Origin: Karstenula rhodostoma CBS 690.94
Taxonomy: Eukaryota; Ascomycota; Dothideomycetes; Pleosporales; Didymosphaeriaceae
NCBI GenBank assembly: GCA_010093485.1
Contig: MU001503.1
Coordinates: 132,224 to 196,223 of the forward strand
DNA: 64,000 nt
Direction: 5' to 3'
The position numbers were made by a program, and so were the translations under genes. A model generated the notes under the pieces. The model was not told the DNA's origin. It did not search any database and saw nothing but the letters and a program-made list of their open reading frames with translations. Positions 1 through 9,454 of the stretch are shown here, piece after piece (within the stretch, counting starts at the first letter, position 1; each line of letters opens with the position of its first letter).

Positions 1-28
1 GCGTACGACCAAGCTTGGTGTATAAAAC

Positions 29-763
29 ATGCCGGGCTACACGAAAAAACGACTTGGATACACCCGCCCGACACGCGATTGGTATCGGAAGACCCCAGAA
101 TACACACAGGAAAAGTTTTGTATCGGCCTCGATCTGTCCGCTATTGAGTTTTCAATGTTGCGTCGCAAAGCTGTCCGGGCTTTTGTGATCGAGGATGTTT
201 GGAAACTAGCAGAGGTCGAGACCAAGAAACGAAACATCAATACAAAGATGGCAATCGGTCGGATCAAGGCAGAGCTGATGCGACATACTTTCATACGAAA
301 TCGACCGGATGTAGTGCAGCCATACTGGCTTGACTATATGCTCGATGATTTCATTCAGAGTGTCGCGGTATGGATGAGAAAGCAACAGGAAAAATTTCCT
401 GATACGCTTATTCCAGGCAGGCACTACTACCGACATGGCTTCACATGGCCACATAACAAGAAACCGAAGAAGTGTGCATTGAAGTTCCTCACTTTGGAAA
501 TCATACCTATTGAGATGGACGAACGGAAGGAGCGGGAGCATCACGCACACATCTCATTGCGCTCATTAGTCTCAAGTCAGCAACGGGATGAGGACGACTG
601 GGAGTTGGAAGATCTGAGCTTCGCCAGACTCTGGAATAAAATTTGCCGAGACAGGGGCATCGCTAGGGACTTAAAAGTGTACACACTCGCATACATTAAC
701 CACTACTGGGGTCAGGAGTCTCTTCTAATATACGATAACCAGACAATGTATATTACTATCTAA
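29..763 (+). CDS. Orphan protein, member A of a two-member local family (truncated)
   Basis: Single-exon frame of 244 residues. I do not recognise the family and propose no function. There is no signal peptide or membrane segment. It is clearly paralogous to the protein at 24777-25781: shared blocks are KR-GY...TRDW near the N terminus, an FC-G-DL-A...F..L(R/K)(R/K)KA block, and P-x(2)-V-x-P-(Y/F)-W-x-DYM followed by WM about ten residues on. The copy ends after YDNQ, about 90 residues before the paralogue does, and lacks its lysine-rich tail. The TAA stop at 761-763 marks the point where AT-rich mutated sequence begins, so the end may have been created by C-to-T mutation of a glutamine codon (inference). 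Base use is normal with CA, TG and CG present, unlike the following island. A TATA-like stretch lies just upstream (21-27). It could be a degenerating gene. Confidence 0.6.
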   Translation: MPGYTKKRLGYTRPTRDWYRKTPEYTQEKFCIGLDLSAIEFSMLRRKAVRAFVIEDVWKLAEVETKKRNINTKMAIGRIKAELMRHTFIRNRPDVVQPYWLDYMLDDFIQSVAVWMRKQQEKFPDTLIPGRHYYRHGFTWPHNKKPKKCALKFLTLEIIPIEMDERKEREHHAHISLRSLVSSQQRDEDDWELEDLSFARLWNKICRDRGIARDLKVYTLAYINHYWGQESLLIYDNQTMYITI

Positions 764-3700
764 ACATTATATATAGCAAGTTAAAACTCTATTATCTTTA
801 GAGTAAGTACTATTTCTTAGATATTATATCTTCTACTAACTATTCTATAACTATATAAGCTACTAAAGAACTAGAAGTAGGGTATAAGGATTCTAAATAA
901 GGATTTAATACCTAAGTTAGACTAGTCTAGTTTACTATTAGTAGATTATAAGGAAGAAATAATTTTACTATTATATATAATAGATAATACCTAGTTTATA
1001 CTAATAAATTATAGGAGTAATAGAGTAATATAGAATCTAATACTAATAATAATAATAATATATAAGGACACTTATATAAGGCGTAGTAAGAAGATCTCTA
1101 TAAGAAAACTAATAACTTAATATTAGGCAAGAGTAATATAGAGGACTCTAAGGGTAAGTTAGAAATGGATAAAATAGAGTAGTATAGGTAAAAAAACTCT
1201 AGGATAAAATAGGAGAATCTTAAAATATATAGTAATATAAACGGTTATAGAGTACACGTATAGAACTTTATATAATAAATATTTAGAGATAGCCAACCTT
1301 ACCCTATTCCTCTATATTACCTCTTAGTTAGGAAGTTACTCTCCTTAGCGTCGCTATATTCTATATTAAGATACTAATTATTAACTATATTAAGATATTA
1401 CCCTACACCTTTAGTATCTATCCTTTACCCAGTACTATAATACCTTTAATCTAGTGTAATACTATCTAAGAAGTGGCCTAATAGACTTTTTAACTAATTT
1501 AAGTTCTTATAAAAGTTCTATAATATTACTATACCTACTACTAATACTAATAAGCCTAAACCTATTATATAGAGTAATAAGTAACCTAAAATATATAAGA
1601 AGGTTTAACCTAAGATACTATTAGTATAAGATAACCTAATTATATATAAGAATAAGGCCCTCTTTTTAAATAGGTCTAAGAATAGTAAAACTAATATAAT
1701 AGAGTAAAAGTCCCTATTATATAATAAGGAAGTATACCTAACTTAAAAGATATTAGACCTACTATAGTATAACTATACTAGTGTTAATATTAAAAATATA
1801 TATAATAAATTATTTTAAAATATTTATAATCTTCCTAATAAGTTATATATATTAGTAGATACCCCCTAGAGTAATAATAAAGAATACCTTCTATACTTTA
1901 AAAATCTTTACCTAATAGAACCTAATAAATCTAGACTTAATATCCCTAATAAGCTATATATATTAGTAAACACTACTTAAGGTAATAAAAAAGAAGGTAT
2001 ACTAAATCTAGAAGTTTTACTATTAATAGAACCTTCTAATTATAAACCTAATATTCTAGGTAACCTATATATACTTATAACTACCCCTTAGATACTAAAA
2101 AGTATAAAGGATAATAAACTTACTATATTTAAATTACTTAGTCTAGCCTAATTTAAGGAGCTATATTTAATAATATAAAGTTTATTTAGATTATAAGGCC
2201 TAGTAATAATAAATAATATAGGGCTAGTTAGTAAATAAGGTATATATTTTATCTATATTAATAGGCTCTACTTCTATAGTTATCTATATAAAAGAAATAT
2301 AATATAGAATAACTTTACTAAGTTATAGATAATAAAAATTATAGTATCTAAGTCTCTAGTATCTATTTTCAAGTACTAGAAGTACTCCTACTAGAATAAT
2401 ATACTATTCCTCTTCTATATATATTACCTAAGATAAACTATAACTTAGGGATATATTAAAATAGCTTCTCTACTTCTAAGTAAATACTAAACTATATTAA
2501 ACTCTTTTTAGTAAAGTATACTATAGATACTATAATTAAGATATATTTATTATATAATCTAGAGTTAAAGTCTAGAATAAGTATATATAAAAATATAGTT
2601 TTATAAATAATAATATTTTTTTCTATCTAAATTATTATTAGATTCTATTAGGCCTTAAAAATATTATCTAATATATTAGCTATATATAGGAGCCTAATTT
2701 TATTAAATTCTAACTAATCCCCTTTTTTTATATACTAGCTTTTACTAGAGCAGGTATATTATAGGCTAATATAGAGGTATATAATATATTACTTTCTACT
2801 ATAATAGTATATATATAGTTATTAGATTATATATATATATTATTACCTATAGTATAGTATACTTACTATTATAATAAGTTATAGTAACTACTAGTAGTAG
2901 TAGGTAGTAAGTATAAAAAGGAGAGGCTAGGACGTTTTATACTATTAAAACTAGTATAGGGTACTAAGGTACTATTTAAGGGCGTATCTTAGCTAGACTT
3001 AGAATAATTAATTAATTATAATAATTTATATAATTATATAATATATAACTAACCTATTTATATCTATAGTTTATAGTAATCTATTATTATTTATAGTAAA
3101 TCTAATAATAGTATAATAAGGGCTTTAATACTTATTTTAATATTAATTTTTAGAAGGATTTTTATATATACTAACTTATTTATATTATATTACTATATCT
3201 CTACCTATATTAGTTACTAAAGGTAAAGTTTCCCTATATTACTAATACACTAGATTAGCTAGTATAATAAATAAACTTAGTTAGTAAATAGATTAAGAAT
3301 ATAGAATAATTTAAGAGATAGATAAAGAGGTTAGGTATTAATATAAATATATAACTATTTTATCTAATATTTAAATAAATAATATATATAAGGATAAACT
3401 ATTTTATCTATTATACTCTCTATACTAGGAGTATCTAGTATATACTTATAAGTATATAAGGCTACTTTACTCTTACCTATAGCTATTACTCTTCTTTAAC
3501 CAAAATTTTCCCTTATTATCTATACCCGATACTATTCGGTAGACTATAACGAACCCTTCCAAGATTAACTACCCTACTATTAACCTAAAATCGCAGGCCT
3601 TCTTATTTACTATAACGCGTAATTATAAGAAGACTATATATAAATATAGGAGAAATAATAATTTAGGTTATAATTTAATACTTAGTAGCTTTATTATTAG

Positions 3701-6270
3701 TAATAATAAAGATAATAATATTAGATAGAGTAGTAAGCCTACTAGATAGTAAACTAATAGTAAAGCTATAAGGGATAAGAGAGATTATTATATAATATAA
3801 AATATTTCTAATAAAGACCTTAGTCCTATACTAGATAATAAAAATCTTAAATAGAATTATAAATATAATATATAGCCCGCTAAAAGTAAAGCTACTAAGG
3901 GTAAGAAAAAATATAAAAAAATTAAGGATACTTCTAAAAAAGACCTTAGTACTATAATAGAAAATAATAAATCTTTAACTATAATAGAATATAATATATA
4001 TATATAGAGCTTAGATAATTAAATTAGTATAGAAGCCTCTAATTAGGGTATAAAAGCCTATATAACTAAGTTATTATTAGTACTATATTATAATTACCTA
4101 GCTAACTATAAGAGTTATATAGGTAGTTTTAGAAGCTATATAGTCTAGATATTCTAAGTAAGACTACTTATTATACTAAATAACCCTAATCTACTAGCTT
4201 ACTTCTATAATATTCTAGATCTTATTCTATATAGATATTAGATAAATATAGCTAGAATATATATAAACTTACTAAAACTATATAAAATAATTATCGCCCT
4301 ATTTACTAAAAAACTTAATAAGCTAAAGCCCCTTAATAAAGTAATATATAGTCCTATTAATATTAACCTATACTTAATTAAATTATATATATATAGTAAT
4401 AAAATACTATTTATATTATTACTTTAGTTTATTAAAGTATTAAGATAGTTTTATAGTATCCTTTATCTAGATAGGGAAGAGTAGGGAATTCTAAACTAAA
4501 TAATTAGATAGGACTATAAATTTAGTAAAAATATACTATTTAAGTATCTATCTTAGATCTATTATTAATAAGTATTAAAGAATATACTTCTAGTCTTTAC
4601 TTAATATACTTTTAAAGTAAATCTTTCCTTTTACTAGCCTTAATATTTACTTATATAATTTTAGGTATATAATAAACTAGAGAGTATAACTCTATACTAT
4701 TTAAATTATCTAAGACTCTATATAGATATCTTTAAGAGTTCTAATACTAATAAACTAGAAGAGTTTTATTTTAAATATAAGAATATATTTTATAGCTATT
4801 ATATATTAGCTATTATACTTAGATTAAAGTAAAAGGGCTAGGATAATAAATAACTATTATAAGTCTATCTTATACCTAATAGAAACTTTCTAATTATACT
4901 TAAATAAAATTATAATAAAATAAATAATAAGTTTTAATCTTTATAAATATTTACTTTTAGATATAGGGATCCTATAATTTAGAAGAAGTTTACTAGAGGG
5001 CCTATATTTCTACTTATAGATACTATAATATACTTTCCTATTATATTAGATAAAATATTACTATTATTTTAGCTATAGTAATTTATAAAGTATTATCTAG
5101 TTAAGGGAGCCTTATATAAAAGTAATAGGCTTTACTTCTACTAGAAGACTATAGAGTACTATATAGAGACTAATATAAAGAGGAAGTCTACTAAAGTATA
5201 TATATTATTAAGTATAACCCTAGCTAGAAATTAGAATCTTAATAAGGTAGTCTATAGTATATATTTATATACCTCTAAAACTATCTTAACTTTATTTAAG
5301 AATAACTACTAAATATATAATTTAATATAAATATTCCTATTATACCCTTAATATATTTATAGCTTAAAAACTTTAATTTAGAAATACCTACTTAATAGCT
5401 ACCTAAACTTCTCTATAAGGATACCTTATAATTTATTAATTTTACTAAAAAGTATATTATATTTAGTAGCTATTAGGAAGATAAGAAGCTAATAGATCTA
5501 AAGAATAGATTTTATAATTACTTCTTAGAATATAAGATTTATAAGAGTTAGTTCTAATATATTAAGTTAGTAGAACTAATATAAGCCTTAGCTAAGTCTA
5601 TAAGTTTTATAGTAAACTATAGTACCCTCCTATATACCTAAACCTTTTACTAGGGTATATTAGTATTATTTATATACTACTATAATATCTAAACTTTATA
5701 GTAAATTATAGTATCCCTAATAGAATTATAATAGCTAAGATAATAATTAATATAGAGTTCTTCTAGTACCTAAACCTTTACTTAGCCTTACCTATATAAG
5801 TAGGTATAGTTTCTATTAGTAACCTAGAAAGACCTATATTTATTATAAACTAGAATTATAGCTTAACTACTTTAGAGATTCTCTTAGCTATATATAATAG
5901 CCTTTTAAATATACTAGATTTTAGCTTTTATATAGCTAAGTCCTATCTATAAAGAATTTATTATTCTAATAGTAAATTTCTATTTCTTAAGGCTACTATA
6001 ATAAAGAAGCAGTTAAAAGATAACTAGTAAATAAGAAGAGGCTCTTTAATCCTTATATAGGGCTATATATATATAGATAAAGATATAATTATAAAGATTT
6101 AGACTAAAAATAATAATCTACTTATACTATAAATAGTAGTAACTAAGACTTTTAAGGATAGATTTAATACTATTAATATTTCCTATCTTCTTACTTTTAT
6201 AATAAATATCCCTTATTTTAATTTATAAGCTATATACGAGTTTTCTTATCTATAGGATTATTAGATTTAC
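764..6270. mobile_element. AT-rich island A: RIP-degenerated repeats
   Basis: Over 5 kb of A/T-dominated sequence with almost no CA, TG or CG dinucleotides, hence no ATG and only TAA/TAG stops in every frame. That is the expected product of repeat-induced point mutation on both strands. Two parts can be told apart. Roughly 990-3535 is colinear with island D (26060-28490), weakly up to about 1490 and very closely after that, so it is a dispersed repeat. Roughly 3536-6270 has no counterpart in D and probably belongs to the same or another element. Reading TAA/TAG as former CAA/CAG/TGG codons gives long coding-like frames on the plus strand, but I could not recognise a transposon protein domain, so class and orientation stay open. 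Confidence 0.7.
1833..2054. repeat. 111-bp tandem repeat, two units (island A)
   Basis: Two head-to-tail units start at 1833 and 1944, exactly 111 bp apart. The period is a multiple of three, so it would be a 37-codon repeat in the ancestral protein. The second unit is more diverged towards its end. The same array in island D has three unit starts. Confidence 0.7.
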
Positions 6271-6474
6271 TGTAAATAATAATGGGTCACGGTGAACTGT
6301 AGATAAAGTTGGGTTAAAGTGATAATCGATTATATTGTGTGTTATAAGGGGTTCCTACTTACCTAATCTAGGTTCGTGCCTTAAGGATTATTCGAGGATC
6401 GAGATACAATGTAGGTAATATAAAGAGGTTAGTAAATATCCTATATTATAATAGAACACGACATAACAATACTA
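6271..6474. other. Possible degenerate LTR-like segment
   Basis: This stretch is less AT-rich than island A, begins with TGT and ends with ACA, the terminal pattern of a long terminal repeat. I find neither a clear target-site duplication nor a second copy in the window, so it is only a candidate solo LTR or element end. Confidence 0.2.
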
Positions 6475-7261
6475 AGAGAAGACTAAGTGTCCGTGTATAT
6501 ATAGAGGGCTTTAATCTAAGTATGAAAGTGTCAGATTATATACTATGGAAGGAGTCGTTCATAGTGACTCTTTGTGAGTCCGGCCACGCATGGGACTTCT
6601 ACTTCAGAGACAACCGCCCAGCGAGGACTATCATCAAGGTACTCAGCAGCTTTGTACTAACGTCACCCACTGCGAAGCGAGACACACAGAGTACCGAGAC
6701 ACTTTTGCACTCAGAACTCAAAATCTCGTTCTATCGCAAGAGCCTCGTCCTAAGAATGTGGTAACGAGTCCTATAGCATCTACTCATTCTTATACTAGCT
6801 TGTGAGCAAGATCCCTGCGACATGGTTGACGTTATCGATCATTTCGTTGGCGCTCTTCAAACCCCGCCTTCCTTCCTACCCCTGCTTTTTAGTTCCTGAG
6901 GGGACCAATCGATGTTTCGGAGGACAAAAATAAGAGTTGTAATTCTAAAGATTGAATACTCTTAGTCGCATCGCGATCGCTGGCTTTACAGCCCTGTTCC
7001 GAGAGTTTCTCCGTGCCCTTATAGTGTCGGGAGAAATTAGCCGTATTTTATGATCCGGGAGCGCAGTTATGTAATCAACGTACGTCATACACTAGACCTA
7101 TCCCGATGAGACTCCAAAAATAACTGTGGCTCTTTGTTCTTTATTCGAGTCCTTGGCAACGTGTCCTTTGACGCGCGGCAACGGCCGGCCTGCCTGAGGG
7201 TTGCTGCCTCGCTCATCCACCATCACCACCAACACTCATCGCACCACTTTAGTAAGTAGGC
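6475..7261. other. Non-coding stretch of normal composition
   Basis: The composition returns to normal here. A TATA-like TGTATATATAG sits at about 6494. Short frames such as 6522-6764 (80 codons) resemble nothing I know and are probably chance. The part from 6892 on may be the left arm of the pogo-type element. Confidence 0.4.
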
Positions 7262-9284
7262 ATGGACAAGGCAAGTCGTGCATTAGTGGAAGGGGTTCCT
7301 CCGGGTGTGCCATTTTCCTTCCGCGCTCTCGCAGACCATAGGGAAGTTCCTCACTCTACAGCCCATCATCGTTCGCAAGGCAGACGATCGCTAGAGCAAA
7401 AGGCCCAAGACCAGCAGTACCTCACTCCGTGGGAGGAGGAAGCACTCGTTAAGTTCATCCTGCAGATGTCTAACTTTGGCTATCCTATCCGGATCAAGTT
7501 TATACCAGCACTAGCTCACCGCCTCACACTGCAGCGACCACGGTCCGCTCGACCACGTAAGCCGCCGCATCTCAACTGGACAAGAGCTTTCAGGAAGCGC
7601 CATCCGATACTCGAGGCAAGGATAGTAGGAGCACTAGACTGGAACCGGCATGAGAAGAACATATACCCGAAGAGTGAACACTGGTTTGAGGTGATTGGGG
7701 AAGTATTACGAGGCCCAGCAATCCTAGCTGAGAATGTCTACAATATGGACAAGACTGGAGTCATGCTGTCCATGCTAGGCTCTGTTAAGGTCCTTGTCAG
7801 TAAGCATGATAAGCGTAAGTATAGAGGTGCACGAGTCAAGCGTACGACTGTGACCGCCATTGAATGCATCAGTGGAGACGGTAGGTATCTGAATCCTTTG
7901 ATCATCTGGCCCGCCACTACCCATCGGAGTAATTGGACTACATTTCCTACCCCTGGATGGCAGTATGCATGCTCTGAATCTGGATATACTGATTCCTACA
8001 TCAGCCTAGAATGGCTTAAGCGCATCTTTGATCCAGAAACCAAGGACCGAGCCAACGGTAGGCCTCGAGTGTTAATCTGTGACGGTTTCGGGACCCACGA
8101 GACTCTCGAGGTCCTTGAGTTCTGCCTTGGAAACAACATTATCTTATGTCGCCTTCCATCCCATACCTCTCACAAGCTCCAACCTTGCGATGTTTCTGTA
8201 TTTGCTGCACTTAAGGCTGCCTATCGCGATGAGGTTGAACGACTAGAGCGAGGCGGTGTCAATGCGATAGGTAAAGAGCACTTTACCTTACTCTATAGCC
8301 ATGCAAGGAACAAGGCGTTTACCCAAAGAAATATCAAATCTGGCTTCTCTGCGTGTGGGTTGTTCCCGTTCAACCCAGATAGAGTGCTTGGAAGTATGCC
8401 GAAGCCTCCACCGGAGTTGACTCTCATCAACACGAACGAAGCAGAAGTAGTGTCAAACCCTCAAGATACTGTTCAATCACCTCGTACACCAGTGACGCCA
8501 GTAACAACTCAGGGGATAGCATCGCTGCAGAATATTATAACCAATCAAGCCACCCAATGCCTTGACCAGAGGAGCATCCTTAGTCTCCAAAAGAATGTCC
8601 AGAAATTGTCAAAGGCTGCTCATTTAGCATTCTCCAAGGGCATCCTGCAGCGGGACCGGATCCAGTTCCTAATGAAGATCAACGACGAGTCCAAGGTCCG
8701 ACGATCGGCCAAAGGACATATACTTGGAAGGAGGGTGGAAAAGGGTGAGGGAGCAGTTATGGGTTGGAACGAGCTTGAAGTAGCGCGAGCGAAGCGTGCT
8801 GAGCAGGCGGCCGCCACCGCAGCTAAAGCTACTGGGAAACGTGGAAGAAAGCGTAAGGGTACAGCTGGAGGAGAGCCTCAGGCTAAGGTAGCGAGACAGA
8901 GTGACGTGCAGGATGAAGTCCAGGTGGATGGTCAGATTGCGTCAACATGGAGAGCTCCTGAGGCACCTATGCTGCATAATAGGAGAGGGTAATGGCATTC
9001 TAAAGGATTGGATTCTGGTTGATAGTGACAGCCTAGTTCCTATGACTGTCAGCTGCTCCAAGTTGCTACCTACAAATACTGGCGTTTCTATACTTTGTCT
9101 GGCGAAGTATGAATATACTCGAACAATCGCGCCGCCCTATATGCGACAAGATAAAATAATGTTCGCGTGCTAACGTTATCTCGCTCATTCCTCAAGGACG
9201 CACAGCAACTCAAGGAAGGATCAGGAAGCGGGTTCCGGCGAAACATGCTTCCGAAACCCTTAGGTATTGGCCCCGCGCCGCCTG
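6892..9284 (+). mobile_element. Candidate limits of a pogo/Fot1-type DNA transposon
   Basis: The intact transposase frame at 7262-8992 implies a DNA transposon. Its ends are tentative. Left, at 6892-6924, a GGGGACCAAT...GTTTCGGAGG pattern follows a TA (6890-6891). Right, in reverse complement at 9248-9284, a GGGGCCAAT...GTTTCGGAAG pattern is bounded by TA at 9285-9286. The two ends match imperfectly, with gaps, but lie at equal distance from a TA, the target duplicated by Tc1/mariner elements. The match could be chance. The element is not RIP-mutated although it lies between two heavily mutated islands. Confidence 0.3.
7262..8992 (+). CDS. Pogo/Fot1-type transposase (DDE_1 superfamily)
   Basis: 576 residues, one exon, no internal stop. 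It would cut and paste its own element in the nucleus. The N-terminal part (about 20-145) has the helix-turn-helix/CENP-B-type layout of Tc5/pogo transposases, with a PWEEEALV stretch near 56 and LNWTRAFRKRHP near 104. The catalytic DDE_1 core follows: NMDKTG (Asp163), LICDGFGTHE (Asp274) and QPCDVSVF (Asp310). The last two aspartates are 35 residues apart, the DD35D spacing of the pogo/Fot1 clade. The C terminus (about 440-576) is polar and basic with KRGRKRKG, a likely nuclear signal. All catalytic residues are present and composition is normal, so the copy is young, single-copy or otherwise spared by RIP. Whether it still moves cannot be told. Confidence 0.9.
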   Translation: MDKASRALVEGVPPGVPFSFRALADHREVPHSTAHHRSQGRRSLEQKAQDQQYLTPWEEEALVKFILQMSNFGYPIRIKFIPALAHRLTLQRPRSARPRKPPHLNWTRAFRKRHPILEARIVGALDWNRHEKNIYPKSEHWFEVIGEVLRGPAILAENVYNMDKTGVMLSMLGSVKVLVSKHDKRKYRGARVKRTTVTAIECISGDGRYLNPLIIWPATTHRSNWTTFPTPGWQYACSESGYTDSYISLEWLKRIFDPETKDRANGRPRVLICDGFGTHETLEVLEFCLGNNIILCRLPSHTSHKLQPCDVSVFAALKAAYRDEVERLERGGVNAIGKEHFTLLYSHARNKAFTQRNIKSGFSACGLFPFNPDRVLGSMPKPPPELTLINTNEAEVVSNPQDTVQSPRTPVTPVTTQGIASLQNIITNQATQCLDQRSILSLQKNVQKLSKAAHLAFSKGILQRDRIQFLMKINDESKVRRSAKGHILGRRVEKGEGAVMGWNELEVARAKRAEQAAATAAKATGKRGRKRKGTAGGEPQAKVARQSDVQDEVQVDGQIASTWRAPEAPMLHNRRG

Positions 9285-9454
9285 TAATGCAGCAGCGCTC
9301 AGCCACGTTAGCCCTCTCAGCCCTCAGCCTTGTGCAGCGACGATGGATCATAGCACTGCAACCAGCGTGAGAGCGACCTAGCTGCTGCCCCAGCTTACGA
9401 TTACACGAAGCGCGATCGATCAATTTACTTCATCTCTGCCGTAGACTTCATATC
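8993..9454. other. Spacer between transposase and NLR gene
   Basis: 462 bp of normal composition with no convincing gene. It includes the candidate right end of the pogo element at 9248-9284. The last 170 bp would be the promoter and leader of the NLR gene. No strong TATA box is visible. Confidence 0.4.

Noticed and set aside
6522..6764. 80-codon frame as a small gene
   Set aside because: No recognisable motif, and another frame of equal quality overlaps it at 6590-6805.
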